A stretch of DNA of 64,000 bases from the NCBI GenBank assembly GCA_946902875.1, contig OX336355.1:9693347-9757346 (forward strand), read 5' to 3'. Shown in pieces: positions 10,798-22,583 of the stretch. The stretch's first letter is position 1. The number at the start of each line of letters is the position of its first letter. Under the pieces are notes generated by a model. The model was not told the origin of the DNA. It made no database searches and saw nothing but the letters and a program-made list of their open reading frames with translations. A program made the translations under genes and the position numbers. This stretch comes from Nematopogon swammerdamellus. Lineage: Eukaryota; Arthropoda; Insecta; Lepidoptera; Adelidae.

Positions 10798-12038
10798 CAC
10801 GGGAGGGGCAGGGATGTTTCAAATCTAATTCAATTCACCCTCGAAGGTGGTTTTATGGCTGTGTCACTCGTCAAATATTTAAAGTTTAGCTGTGTCTGTC
10901 TGTGGCCCCACTCACATTGGATGAACTTAACAGGACTTAACTGCCTAAATTTGTGTATATTTTTATATATTTTACACATGCTATGGTACAATGTCAGTGT
11001 TGGTTACCTAAATAAAATTAAACAAATAAAACAAATTAAACATTTTATACAAATTTTCTCCGACTTTGATCATTTCTGAATCTACTGCTCCGCTCTTAGC
11101 AGGTAAGCCTGCTACACATAATTTTATTGCTGGTAGCACTGTAACCTTCTGGAGCTATGGCAGATTGCATAATATATCGTTAATTCCTCGTGTAAATGAT
11201 TGAAACCGTTCAGTCGAACGGGAGATGTTGCATTTTATATATGTTCGGAGGAATATGATTTAAATTATTCTACAGGCACAGTTCTTTAAAAAACTAACTG
11301 TGAATTAAAAAAAAGTGTTCATAAAATATCGACATATTACTGGGCTTCCATACTAACGTAATCGAAAGATTTCCTGAAAACTGATAGGCGTAGGGTAACA
11401 GTTCTATAGGGCAGTCGTTATTTTATCAGGTGGTGGACGCTTACCATAGAACGGCTATGAAATCGGTCTGACATTTGTCCGTCCGTCTGTTTCAGACGCT
11501 GAATTATCTTGAAACACGCTTACCAAATTTTATATATTTTTTAAACAAAGCACTTTAAATAATCGTATGTTTCCCTCAGCAAAACGTATGGCCCACCTCA
11601 GAAGAACTCTGCCAACGGTCGCCGCGCCGACTGAGTGCTAATGCTAGTTTGGCCTGAAACGTTGAGCCACATACCTCGGAGAACGACCGCGCGTAAAGCC
11701 ATACACAATTGTGAATAATGCATGCATACTCTGTCATTGTACGTACAAGCTCCGCCCGCGTCATTCTAGACTATCGGTTTCCGCAATAACAATATAATAT
11801 TTTATCCAGGTACACATTGGTATAACCAGATACGAGTATTATTTAAATACATACTATACTTTCTTAAAGTTAAAATAATCACAGTGAAGAATCATAATTT
11901 CTTTTCTTAGGTAGGTACTAATAAACATACATTCCGTACGAATATCTTCTAAAATGAACTGAAAAACTGTGTAAAAATTTTTTTTGTCCATCCAGATAGC
12001 GAGCGGGATTCCGTCGTGTGACTCTCGTGTGTGACAAA
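10798..12038. other. No recognised feature
   Basis: AT-rich sequence. A GTCCGTCCGTCTG run near 11478 recalls the microsatellite part of family C but is too short to assign. Confidence 0.35.
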
Positions 12039-12071
12039 CTAGATTTTGCCCACGGCTTTGCTTCGCGTGAC
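12039..12071 (-). mobile_element. Helitron 3' end fragment
   Basis: On the minus strand: CACGCGAAGCAAAGCCGTGG, then GCAAAATCTAG followed by T. The GC-rich hairpin followed by CTAG|T is the Lep1-type Helitron terminus. No matching 5' end was found. Confidence 0.5.
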
Positions 12072-15023
12072 TTTTTGCTCAGAGCTCAGGCCGCCGATGA
12101 CGTAGCGTTATGATTTATAGCTTAAAAGCATCTTGAGAATTGACAGAATGTAACAGTATAAACCGTACGTAAATCGATAAAGTGGTTTGTTTTTCTTCTT
12201 TCAAGATATTCTCGAGAGAATTCTTTCAAGAGAATTCAAGAGAAATCTTTAAGGATATTCATATATTGATGTACGTAACACGGTCGTTTACCTGTAGTAC
12301 CTTCGCTTTTTTATTAACGATGTCCACGACTTCACAATTATATTTTTACATAACATAAAGTAATCACAGTTTATAATACTTCAATCAACTAAACATTGTA
12401 TTGGAAGCTTTCGACTAGGTTTTTGCATTTCTAATAATTTTAGGTATATTGTACCACATTCTTTATACAAATTCTTTACAAAATGTACACGAAAAAAGCG
12501 CATTTATTCCCTCCCTTAGGTATGTCTATCTAAGAATGTATATACAATACAGACATATCTAAAAGTGCAAGTACATCTGAAGAACGTTGTCACGCATATC
12601 TACACTTTCCGCCTCAAATCTTCGAGGAAAAAAATTAACAGAGGCTCCGCCGCCGTCACATAAAAAAACGTATACACACCGAATTGATACAAATTACTTA
12701 CATACAAAACTGACGTCTATAGAGTATGATGACACTTTGGTAAAACTTTCGTGCAATATTTTTTCGCGAGGCCTCTGTCAAACACCTGAATACAAATATT
12801 TCAATGTTCAAGGGGGATCAAATTTACCCTTGGGTTGCTTCTGGCAAGAAATACGTAGAGTGATAGGTTAATGTGAAAAAGTTCTATGAATGTATCTACA
12901 CTTTTAATTCTAATTTACGGCAACTCCGGCGTTACAAGCTGGAGGTTAATTATTTAGTATTCGACACAAAATTGACATTATGGCATCATGTACAATTAGG
13001 GATGCACGTTTTAACTTAGATATTATATTAACAGTAAATTTTTGCCCAAACTTGAAACGTAGGTATATCGATTAAAATGTCGATAAATTACTATCGACTT
13101 TATCAATATCGACATTGTATTCGAAACACTTCATTTCAGCTTTCGAACCAAGGTAAGCCTGCATTCAGTAACAGTTTTAATCAGTAGAAGTATATCTAGC
13201 ATGGCACCTCTTTGGGTAGGAAATGTGTGACAAATCAGCGTTCTATGCCAGTGAATGATAAAATAAAGAATATTGAGTTATTCTTATAGCATCGTAAGGA
13301 CTGTATACATATATAAACAAAGTAATGGTATGGCTGAACATTTGCACTATTCTTTTCAGCAGATGGGGTAACACCATGTACAACAGCGTCACCTTTTTAT
13401 CGTAGTATAATTGTTTCAAAAGCCTTAATTTTGCCATCAATATTTTAAGTAGACCAAATAATATGTAAAGAGTACACCCCACTTCACAGCCAAACCAAAG
13501 CGCCAAGAGTGTTAATACAAGCGTATTCCTCGTGTATGCGGTGCGGCATGGCAATACCCCACGTATGGTGGAATTAATGAAATGTTATGTTAATGCGTAC
13601 ATAAACGCGCAGTGTGTGGGTATTATAACGCTGCTCTCCGAGACGGCGCGACGGGATACTTCCGGTCGCGTAGGGTCAAAGTATTGTGTGTTTCAGCGCA
13701 CTCACGGATTGGTATATGAATTGAAAATAAATAAAAGTCATTTTTTATAGTTGGTTCTCGAAGTCACTCTAAGGTTATGTATAAAGAGCTTACGTATATT
13801 GATGCCAATGTGAAAATAATATGTGTAAACATTTATACCAGAGTATCTGGAGTGAATTGAGATTTTGCGTAACACGTACCGCGCCGCGCCGGAGGCGTCA
13901 CACTGGCGATTCCTGAGTGACGTTTACACACCGACCGTGAATCCAGGCACTTCGGATTTTTTCATATTATCAACTCATACTATGTTGCACAGGGTTTGCG
14001 TTGATGCATTTTTTCTACACATCATAAAATGTAAGTAAAATGAAAAAAATTTGCATCGTTTGCAATTGTTATTATTTATAAGTATTTGGTCATGTATATT
14101 GGCATTTAAATGTTACTGTCAGGTATCATTATTACAGTTTACTTGGTTTAAGATTTTGACAAACACACCAACATAGCTTTGTACCTTAAAACACATTGTT
14201 CAAACCATTCATCGGTACAGATTCATTTGCGTTCTTATCACGTATACTTTGCTGTTTCGCTTGTTCTGCGCTTTGCGCCATAATGTTTATGTTTTATGTC
14301 TCGCGTGTAATTTGGGAAATTCCGAAAAGTTACGCTGAGTGTAGGCGCTCTCTCGTGTCCTGCATGTAAAACAGATTCCAGATTTTAATGGAATTTTTCG
14401 ATTGTAGAAATTGCATGTTTTGTTAGATGTTTGTTCTAAAATTTTTCATATTAAGAATTAGTACAGCGCAATAACGTTTAACATACTACATATACCTACA
14501 TTTTAGGCTGAAAATTTTAAATTATTTCAGACGGAAAAATAATTGGTTGAGAATGTCGCGAGTCTACAACCTAGGCGTAGGCACGCTCAATTCCATCTCC
14601 AAACAAAATGTCAGTAAAATATTTTAAACCATAATTATGTACTTTTTATTTCATTTTAATTTGTAAGTTTTTAATAGTTAAGTATTAGTCATTTATTTTC
14701 ACATTTCTTTTTATATAAATTTAACATAATTTTTTTTTCAATTAAAACCTAAAATTAATATAAAAACAAACGGAGTTTCCACCAACGGCGGCGGCGGGGT
14801 GAGCCCAGGCTACCGATGGTCGGGTTCCGGACTGTATTAGTAATTATTACTTTTCTTCTTATAAATTAGAAAGTAGTAATTATAATCGTTCTCATACTTA
14901 CATTTTAAATTTGCCGCCAACGGTAGCTAAACGTGGCGTTATGAAATTAAGCACACCAGTATTCCCAGAAATTTTATGGCAGACCGTTCAACTGTTTTGT
15001 TGAGGATGCCCGTGGTATCACTT
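12072..15023. other. No recognised gene
   Basis: Nearly 3 kb without a supported feature. Base composition is AT-rich, with a GC patch at 13630-13930 (CGCGCCGCGCCGGAGG near 13880). Short palindromes such as ATATCGATTAAAATGTCGAT near 13065 were seen. Open frames here are short and lack motifs. Confidence 0.4.
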
Positions 15024-15274
15024 CCCTTAACTTACTAGGTGATAGCTTGGGTTTAACCCGACCGGATTGGTACCAACCACCGCACTGGATTAAAGGCTGA
15101 AGGCGAAGCGTCTATGTACATAGTTCGTGTTTTCCTATCAGTTCAGTGCAGTCGGTAGGACCAAAGGGAAGCACTGGCATGGCACCTAGTTCACCTAGGC
15201 GTTATAGGCTGACATCACTAATATAGTAGGTGATAGTAATAGGCAATAGGTCAACCATGTCAGGTTGAACACAA
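15024..15274 (+). repeat. SINE-like family A, diverged partial copy
   Basis: Contains TTGGTACCAACCACCGCACT (core), then GGAAGCACTGGCATGGCACC and GACATCACTAATATAGTAGG. This is the family A order in forward orientation, with more substitutions than other copies. Confidence 0.6.
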
Positions 15275-15321
15275 AATTTACTTAAATATTGTATTTTTGT
15301 AATATTGCAATAATAAATTAA

Positions 15322-15535
15322 TATAGTGCCACCAGGAAGTTATGATGCATGGGACATATGCGCAACTGTCTGCATTTCTAAGGGACGTGAACTTTCGGTC
15401 AAAAGTTTGTTGATAATTAGGTTACTATGTGATACAATTATCGACAAACTTTCGACCGAAAGTTCACATCCCTTCTTAGGAATGCAGACAGTTACGCATA
15501 TTTCCCACGCATCATAACTTCCTGGTGGCACTATA
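15322..15535. mobile_element. Snap-back MITE (near-perfect palindrome)
   Basis: TATAGTGCCACCAGGAAGTT at the left and AACTTCCTGGTGGCACTATA at the right. The arms continue pairing for about 95 bp, through ATGCAGACAGTT and TTTCGGTC. Both strands open the same short frame (MPPGSYDAW), which is a consequence of the palindrome and not a gene. A TA target duplication is plausible. Confidence 0.85.
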
Positions 15536-16044
15536 CCTCCTGAACTACAATGTTTTATACCTAAACCAAATTTATTTAAAGTAATTAGGTACGCCAGTGT
15601 AAAACCTAGACAAGATGGGTTTAATTTGTTAGCTGGTGTAGTGCCAGCAATCGAGCTATCGAAAATCCCGTGAAATCAAGTACCTGCCTATGTAGTTCTA
15701 AATAAAAGTAGCGAAGCCTTTACGGCCTATAAAACTGCGCGACACTTTGTAGCTGAGTAGATTGAATAAGGCAGGGCGGTTCAACTATTGTAAAGGGCCG
15801 GCACGTTTCATACAACTTTAAAATGATAAAAATAATTATATTGTTGGGGTTTCAATGTCAATATTCCTTAAAACCTTAAAATGTATCTTGATATTATTAT
15901 ATTGAAGTTTGACTTAGTCTGAATTTAACCACCTATCGAAGAATTTTTTTATCTGTTGATTAAAGTGACATTTCTCATACAGATTATAGAAGTTCACCGG
16001 CAGATATTTTTAGCCGAAAATTGTGAAATAAACCCTTTAGACCT
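15536..16044. other. No recognised feature
   Basis: AT-rich spacer. Nothing supported. Confidence 0.35.
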
Positions 16045-16175
16045 TAGCGGCCTTAAGCCTCTCATGCAACAGGTTGGAGGTTCAAAACCCAAATGTTATC
16101 AATGATCTTCCCCGACTTACACAGCACGTCTTACGTGCATAATATTATGTTCGTGCCTTTAGTGTAGAATTTTTT
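16045..16175 (+). repeat. Degenerate tRNA-derived SINE head
   Basis: AGCGGCCTTAAGCCTCTCAT, then GGTTGGAGGTTCAAAACCC (box B-like) and ATCAATGA. This is the layout of lepidopteran tRNA-derived SINEs. Box A is eroded and no functional tRNA fold is expected. Confidence 0.4.
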
Positions 16176-17031
16176 TTAGAGAAACCCTAACACAGGTGAC
16201 GTGTCATTGTGTACAATAACAATTCATTAAATTGTGAAGAAAAAGATCGAACATGAACGCGCTTCATGAGTCGACGGTTCCGTAAATTATAATTCGATGT
16301 GTATCAGATGGTATTAAAAACTGACTTTCTCGATAATTTTCCATTAATTTCTAAGAAAATCTTTGTATGCTTGATTAAATAAAAAGAGTACATACATACA
16401 TTTCGGTGATAAAGGCGAGGGGCATACTTTCTTCTGAACGGTTTTGTAGAAGAACACAAAATAATATTTTATATGAAATGTATATAAAATATATTTGATA
16501 TCCTTAAAGTAAACCACTTATTCATTTAAAATGACATCCCAAATGCATAATAATTTTTTTCCTTAAACTAACCGTTTAGAAGTTAAGGGACAGCCCCTGT
16601 GTGACATACAGACATACGGGCATTGGAGTCTCACCATGAGGGTTACTTGTACCATTTTGATAAGTACGGAACCATAAACATTGCATTCTGCCTTCGGAAC
16701 CTCTTCCTTGATGCGCCTCTGTACCGCAGAACATAATAACCATGTCGTTACAACCACTAAGGGGGTTTATTTTTATTATATAAATACCACGCTTAAGGCA
16801 CGCGAGCCGCCGGTAATGTACACCTGGACTAGGGCGTTCTTTAGGGATAACGAGGGTCGTTAAACGTTTATGAATTGACTCAACTGTTGCCTAACCGATT
16901 GTTTCATATTGGCTACTGCTAAGAATTAAAAAAATGGAAGAGTCATACACGCGTCGAGCAGGGGAAAGTAAATTATAATTTTATGGTGTGCACAAGAACG
17001 AAAGTAAAAATGCATTAACGAGTCTTTAATC
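16176..17031. other. No recognised feature
   Basis: AT-rich spacer with short open frames on both strands near 16560-16860. No motifs or splice signals I can defend. Confidence 0.35.
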
Positions 17032-17456
17032 AGTGCATTCTGCCAATGATGACGACCAGAGCTGAAACGTGGACCCTGACGATGAGCTTGGTCTACAAAT
17101 TCAAATTTTAAGTCACGCTGTGAGCTATGGAAAGAGCAATGCTCGTCAATTGTTTGACCGATGAAATCCGTAATGAGAAAATACGACAAATAACTAATAA
17201 AGTAGACATTGCTAAGAATATTAGCAAGCGGAAGTTGCCGCGTACTGGGCACATCTGTCGCTGACCCGATAACTGCTGGGGTAGACCGGTGCTCGAATGG
17301 GGGCCACGTGCAAGCAAATGTGGCGTGAGACGCCCCCAAGCTAGGTGGACAGACGACCTAAAAAAGTTATCTGGAAGTGGATGGATGAGATGAGAGCAAG
17401 ACCGGCGTGTGGTTCCTTGGGAGAGACCTATGCCCCGCTGCCAGCGCATAAAACTC
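17032..17456 (+). pseudogene. LINE endonuclease-reverse transcriptase C-terminus (RTE-like), broken
   Basis: One frame can be read through about 140 codons interrupted by four stops. It shows CILPMMTTRAETWTLTMSLV, then LTDEIRNEKIR, DIAKNISKRKLPRTGHICR, RPVLEWGPRASK, GVRRPQARWTDDLKKLSGSG and WMR. This is the characteristic tail of the RT family very common in lepidopteran genomes (AETWTL...RNE...GHICR...LEW.PR...GRP..RW.DDL...GS.WMR). The active-site FADD box lies upstream and is absent. It is a dead 5'-truncated copy. Confidence 0.8.
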
Positions 17457-17877
17457 ATCGTTACAAAAAAAAACCATGACGACAAACACGCGCCGCGCGT
17501 CGCCGCTGAGCGCCACGTTCCATTGGCAGTCGCTCGAGCCGCTCCTCCTAGATTCACTCGGCTTCATTCTATTTCTAGCTTCACTCCGGATTTTTGGCGC
17601 ACTCGGCTTAAATATTGCAAAGTCGCCATGTTGCGTCTTTCTTTAGGCTCGTTTGTCGGTTGTAATGTATCACAATAGCTGTTCTACAGTTTTGAATTGT
17701 TCAAGGTCCGAACAGGTCAGCATCAGCACGCGTAAAACGTGACGTTGAGTTTATGTTTACTGCCTTAACTGAAGTCCTGAATAGCTGAAATAAAAGGCAT
17801 ACTGCAAGGTTAAGATAACTAAAGCCGTTATATAATTTTTATTGTAATGTGCGATGGGACATTCGGCCTAGTGAACA

Positions 17878-18033
17878 TTTTTAGGCTTCCGTATCCATAC
17901 GAAAGCCGTCTGCCTGTCTGTATGTATGTCTGTCTGTCCGTCTGATCTTTTGAACCGCAATAGGTAGCTGGTTGAAATTTACACACAATGCCTATGTGTT
18001 ATTATGGCGGATAGGATATGCCAACAAATAAGA
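17878..18033 (-). repeat. Family C repeat, partial
   Basis: Minus-strand reading gives CAACCAGCTACCTATTGCGG, then a GACAGACAGACATACATAC tract and a TACGGAAGCC end, matching the 3' half of family C. It sits head to head with the longer copy at 18037. Confidence 0.65.
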
Positions 18034-18036
18034 GAA

Positions 18037-18460
18037 AAACCGGCCAAGTGCGAGTTGAAATCGCGCACCAAGGGTTCCTTATCGCCATGTCATGGTTAGC
18101 GCCACTCACGCCATCTATGGCGTGTTACGAAATGCTTCATATCAGTTAAATGTCATGATAGTTAAAATGCCTCACACTCTATTCGGTAGAGCGGTAGCGG
18201 TAGCGCGCATACATTTTTTGTTTTCTTCTATGGGAACCCCTGTGAATTTTTTACTTTTTCTTATTTTTATTATCTGTTGTTATATAGGCCATAATAACGC
18301 ATATTCTGTGAAAATTTCAACGGGCTACCTATTACGGTTCAAGAGATACAGCCCTCGGACAGACAGACAGACGGACGAACAGACAGACAAACAGACAGAC
18401 AGACAGACGGCGTAGGCTTAGTAATAGGTTCCCGTACCACCGGATACGGAACCCTAAAAA
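18037..18460 (+). repeat. Family C repeat, near full length
   Basis: Order: ACCGGCCAAGTGCGAG, GCCATGTCATGGTTAGCGCC, ACGCCATCTATGGCGTG, TCTATGGGAACCCC, GGGCTACCTATTACGGTTCA, a CAGA/GACA microsatellite, then GGATACGGAACCCTAAAAA. The same order occurs at 45033 and 53743. Non-coding retro-like repeat with an A-rich 3' end. SINE versus LINE tail is undecided. Confidence 0.75.
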
Positions 18461-18847
18461 GCAAAAAGCTAAAAATTAAGGGATCCCGAAATCCCGATAC
18501 ATGTATGGTAATATGCAGAAGAGCGTCATCTACCGAATTATCCAAACATTTTAATTACAAAAATACTAACGGTCACCGATAGATGGCGTGATATGCGAGA
18601 TACGTGCGAGTGCGACCGCGTGATTGCTCGCTATATGCGCGCGAAGTAACATATGGCTACGGAACCCTCTGTGTGTGAACAACGCTCGCGATTAGACTTA
18701 TTAAAATTTATTATAAGCGCGACATTTTTGGCAATGTTACCTATCATCAGTGGTTACCACCTGTTACACTCGTTTGTGGCTATGGACATTGGACATAGGT
18801 ATGGGTCCCAATTGCATCGCATTTAATTCGAAATTAGGTGATTTTCG

Positions 18848-18920
18848 ATCGCCCTTTATTCAGTGCGATGGTACTAATCCGGGTGGATTCACCTAAAATC
18901 ACCTAGTATAGAGTAAGTTG
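18848..18920 (-). repeat. SINE-like family A core fragment
   Basis: ATTCAGTGCGATGGTACTAA, TCCGGGTGGATTCACC and ATCACCTAGTAT match only the middle core of family A. Confidence 0.45.
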
Positions 18921-19074
18921 ACAGGAATGAGAAAGTTCTAAAATGGTCCACGCCGCGGTTACACGCAAACTAGGCAAGACTGTTCAAAGCGCAAACTAGG
19001 AAAGCTGTTCAAGACTTCTTCTGTCACAAAGTTTCACCTTCTACTTAGTTAGAATAATGGTTAGGCGACATATA

Positions 19075-19998
19075 CATAGGGGACACTAAAAGTTTCCGGA
19101 ATTGGCCACTTACATAAACAATATTTAAAAAGTAATTACAACATTTGAAAATGGAACTCTTTGGCTGTAGAATGCAGTTTGTTTCATCTGACTGTCAATT
19201 GTTTTTCCACTGTGGCGCCATTTTAAAAATTGCGTGTCTACATTAACATAAATTTAACCCGGGAAAATTTTCGTAGTATGATTTTCTACCATTTTAAGTA
19301 TAATTTGACAGCTCATCAGAGCCTCGCTCGGCTTCAATCTGCTTTTGGCGATGAAGCACCATGCAAGACGACTATTTATTGCTGGTTTGCAGAATTCAAG
19401 CGCGGTCGTGTCAATCTCAGTGACGAATCTCGCGATGGTCGCCCGTTCACCGCTGTGAACAACAAAAACATCGATTCTGTGCGCCGTATGATCGAAACAG
19501 ACAGGCATGTGACCTATCATGAGATTCGGGCATCCTTAGACATAGGCATGAGTCAAATACAATCAATCCTACACAAACATTTGGGTGTGAGAAAGCTGTG
19601 CTCGCGGTGGATCCCACACAGTTTGACCGAGGCTCAAAAAACGCACCGCGTCACTTGGTGCAATGCCATGCTTACCAGATTCAACAAAGGCGCTTCAAAT
19701 TTGGTTTGGGACATAGTAACAGGTGACGGCACCTTGTGACTTTTTCCTGTTCCCAAAAATTAAGAACCAATTACGCGGTCAACGATTTTAATCACCAGAA
19801 GAGGCTGTCGAAGAATATGAAAAACACGTTTCTGAGGTCACCACGGAGGAGTGGCACAAAAGTTTTCAAAATTGGTTTAATCGTAATAAAAAGTGTATTT
19901 ACGCAAAGGGAGAATATTTTGAGAAACAATAAATTCATTTTTGACCTTTAATAGTATTTTATTCTTATTAATTCCGGAAACTTTTAGTGTGCCCCACG
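19075..19998 (+). mobile_element. mariner element, internally deleted
   Basis: Terminal inverted repeats: left GGGGACACTAAAAGTTTCCG, right (reverse complement) GGGGCACACTAAAAGTTTCC, both continuing GGAAT. Flanking TA dinucleotides are at 19073-19074 and 19999-20000. At about 924 bp it is shorter than the usual 1.3 kb, which agrees with the deletion seen in the transposase. Confidence 0.9.
19272..19931 (+). pseudogene. mariner transposase, deleted and broken
   Basis: The N-terminal helix-turn-helix part is intact in one frame: NFRSMIFYHFKYNLTAHQSL, GDEAPCKTTIYCWFAEFKRG, DGRPF and HVTYHEIRASLDIG, then ICSRWIPH-like CSRWIPHSLTEAQ and DIVTGD with the first catalytic aspartate. The next residues jump to DFFLFPKIKNQLRGQRF, followed by a stop and then SPEEAVEEYEKHVSEVT and AKGEYFEKQ. 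The segment carrying the second and third catalytic aspartates (about 100 codons) is missing and the frame shifts at the junction. No activity is possible from this copy. Relatives are irritans/mellifera-type mariners. Confidence 0.9.
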
Positions 19999-20093
19999 TA
20001 CCTGTGACACAACGTTACCGACCCGAAGCCTTCGTATTTCAACTTCTAAACTTAGTGTTAGAATAAACATTAAGTGACACACTGAAGGTTTTC

Positions 20094-20345
20094 CTTTTTT
20101 TTTTTTATGTAATCCGGTATGGGTGGCTGAGTCAGAGGGGCCAAAGCACATGCTCTGACTAGCCAATATCACCTCCGAGAAGGTAGGTGCCATACCGGAG
20201 ACTTCCCTGGATTGCTGGCTATACTGGACTAGAGGAGAACACAACCGAGGTTGCTATGCGGCCATCTTACATCCTGTACGGTGGTACCAACCCAGTCGGC
20301 TACAATTTGAGCCTACCACCTAGTAAGGGGCAAGGGAATTTCCTA
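20094..20345 (-). repeat. SINE family B, 5'-truncated
   Basis: Oligo-T, then ATCCGGTATGGGTGGCTGAG, CACCTCCGAGAAGGTAGG, CTTCCCTGGATTGCTGGC, GGTGGTACCAACCCAGTCGG and CCTACCACCTAGTAAGGGGC. This is the reverse complement of the complete copy at 39834-40206, without the tRNA head. Confidence 0.75.
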
Positions 20346-20734
20346 CGCATCCCTCCGTCTGTCTCTCGTAAATAGTTAAGGCATTAAACCAAAAGTATTA
20401 CTAATTTAGTCAACGTGTGTTCGGCTTTAGATATTTGATCCTTGATATTATCGAGTATTCCTGGCACAGGAAAGGTCAGGGCCCGAGGAGGCACCGCATC
20501 AAAAGCTCTGAAGTGTTTTCTGCTCGAGTCTTTGCGGCGGATGTGACGTAAGTGAGCTTGTTAGCTGAAGGAGCTAAGTTGGGCGACGAGAACCTAACAC
20601 TTGTACCACTTACTGCTTTAGGTGCTGCTCTTGTACCATTGAAAGGCAAAGATCACGTGTCAGCTTTTTATATAATATTTTATGTTTATATGTTAGTACT
20701 AAGCACGTACTCGCTTTATATATATTTTTAATTA
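20346..20734. other. No recognised feature
   Basis: Spacer with no supported gene. Confidence 0.35.
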
Positions 20735-21103
20735 GAAAAATGCAAATCGAAAACGCGATAACCAACTACGCAACCGGGCCATGACGTATTATCTCCAAAT
20801 TTTCGATCTTATTGCACCTTCATGCATGATGTCGCATAATTTTTGCGAAGAGTCAACTTGCACGGTTCCGACAGCGGTGACGGTGACGACAGCATAAGGT
20901 TCAATATGGAACCGTGCAAGTTGACTCTTCGCAAAAATTATGCGACATCATGCATGAAGGTGCAATAAGATCGAAAATTTGGAGATAATACGTCACGGCC
21001 CGGTTGCGTGGTTGGTTATCGCGTTGGCAGCTCAAGCCAGAGACCTATGTTCGAATCCTGGTCGGGATGTATTTTTTCCAATGATTTTCGATTTGCATTT
21101 TTC
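20735..21103. mobile_element. Long snap-back with tRNA-like segment in one arm
   Basis: Left arm 20735-20869 and right arm 20908-21103 pair almost perfectly (AACCGTGCAAGTTGACTCTT through GATAACCAAC) around a 38-bp loop. The right arm has 66 extra bases between ATCGCG and TTTTCGATTTG. These read TTGGCAGCTCAAGCCAGAG, then TATGTTCGAATCCTGGTCGG and ATGTATTTTTT, a tRNA T-arm/box B-like motif followed by a pol III-type T run. The left arm lacks this block. No ORF. See the findings for the interpretation. Confidence 0.8.
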
Positions 21104-22283
21104 ATATAAAATATATTTTTTATAAAGCTTTAATTTTATTAGTTTAATTTTATGTTTTAATTTGGTGATTCTAGTTATGTATGTTATTATATAAAGCTTT
21201 TTATATGGTATTTAGAACATACGAAATTACTATTTTATTAACCCTCGACGCAAATAGAGGGGTGTTATAAGTTTGACGCCTGTCTGTAGCATCGTAGCTC
21301 CCAAACGGATAGACCGATTTGAATGTGGGTTTAGAAAGCTGGTGTGACTGGGTGACTCTTAATTATGTTAGATGAAGATCAGGCTAGCCGATACGAAGAT
21401 CATCGGCAATTTTCTATTACGTTTCTTAAAAAGCTTGAAATTAAAGATAAATACAAAATTTAAAAAAACCCCCACATCAACAACCCTTAAAAAAGTTAAA
21501 AATATTTTCCTTTTAGTTACTTAAAGGCGTTAGTAAAACTTAAAACAGAATAGGCACTAGACATCCGAAACCAAGTGCCAAGTAATTTGCTCGATTCTGA
21601 GGTAGACATAAAGTTCTTATCTGCAATTAATTTGAACGAAATGAATGGGCTTTTTTAAGCAGGCATTTTTATTATTCATAGAGTCACAAGTCATAAGAAG
21701 TCTTTTATAGCTAGTCCTATTTAACGTGACACTGACTCAATGTTCACAAAACTTTTGCAATTTTGGAACATTTAGTGTGCTCCTATCCAAACGAAGTGCC
21801 ATACCAGAGTAACTAGTTACATACTTATAGTTCGGAGAAATTGTTAAGATTTAAAATATTAGTTTAAAACAACTGATTGATCTCAGGATTGATCTAGTAT
21901 CAGATATAAATAAATTACTGATATATTAGATAGTTCCACAAGGTATACAAAAATTGGAAAAAACTTCTCTGAATATAATTTCTTCGTCGGAATGACCATT
22001 GTACGAGTAATCTACAAGTTCCTAGTCTTTACTTCGGCTACATATGTACACTACTCACATATAAAATCTTTACAGAACACAGCCCGCGTTTGACTAGAGC
22101 TTCTCTTAATCCTATCTTATAGTTACGTCCGCCGTGGTTTGGTAGCTCACTATTTTCTTCGGGCTTTCGTCTAGAGAGCTTTTATTACGATTTCTATCTG
22201 TTTTCCTATACACTTCGCCGTGGTATAAGGGATCTGCGTAGTGCGCGGGAGTGTGTTCGTATATCTGCCGGCTGACGGCGTGA
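21104..22283. other. No recognised gene
   Basis: AT-rich. Around 21245 the motif GAGGGGTGTTATAAGTTTGA and then CATCGTAGCTCCCAAACGG look like a dispersed insect repeat, but only one copy is in the window. Confidence 0.35.
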
Positions 22284-22583
22284 TCGTCGAGGCGCCACGC
22301 CGCCGGTTCCCTGGATCATGAGGTGCGCGCGCGCGGGCGTGCCGCGCGACACGCGCCGGCGCCGGCGCCGCGCGGAGGCCGGCACGTGCCGGCGCGTGCG
22401 TGCCGTCACATGCGGCACATCTCCTGCTGCGACACCGACGAGTATCCGGACGACGACGACATCATCGCCGACACCGGGTACTGCAACATGCAAACACAAT
22501 CGTTTTCATCTAGAAGTCTGCAAGTTTGGAGCTCTGCAGGAGTTTATAGAGCACTAGACGACAACGACACGGTAACGGCACGA
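22284..22583 (+). CDS. GC-rich open frame, possible exon (hypothetical)
   Basis: After a stop at 22281 one frame stays open for about 100 codons through a CpG-rich stretch. It contains an Ala/Arg-rich part and then HMRHISCCDTDEYPDDDDII and ADTGYCNMQTQ, whose acidic, cysteine-containing composition looks more protein-like than its surroundings. I cannot name a family, saw no convincing splice acceptor, and the 3' end of the frame runs into the MITE at 22551. It may instead be a CpG island or promoter. Confidence 0.22.

Noticed and set aside
15326..15531. Two opposite-strand frames both starting MPPGSYDAW
   Set aside because: Mirror translation of a palindromic MITE.
21040..21066. Possible tRNA gene (TTCGAATCC, T run)
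   Set aside because: Only a T-arm-like half is recognisable and it lies within a foldback arm. No acceptor stem pairing was seen.
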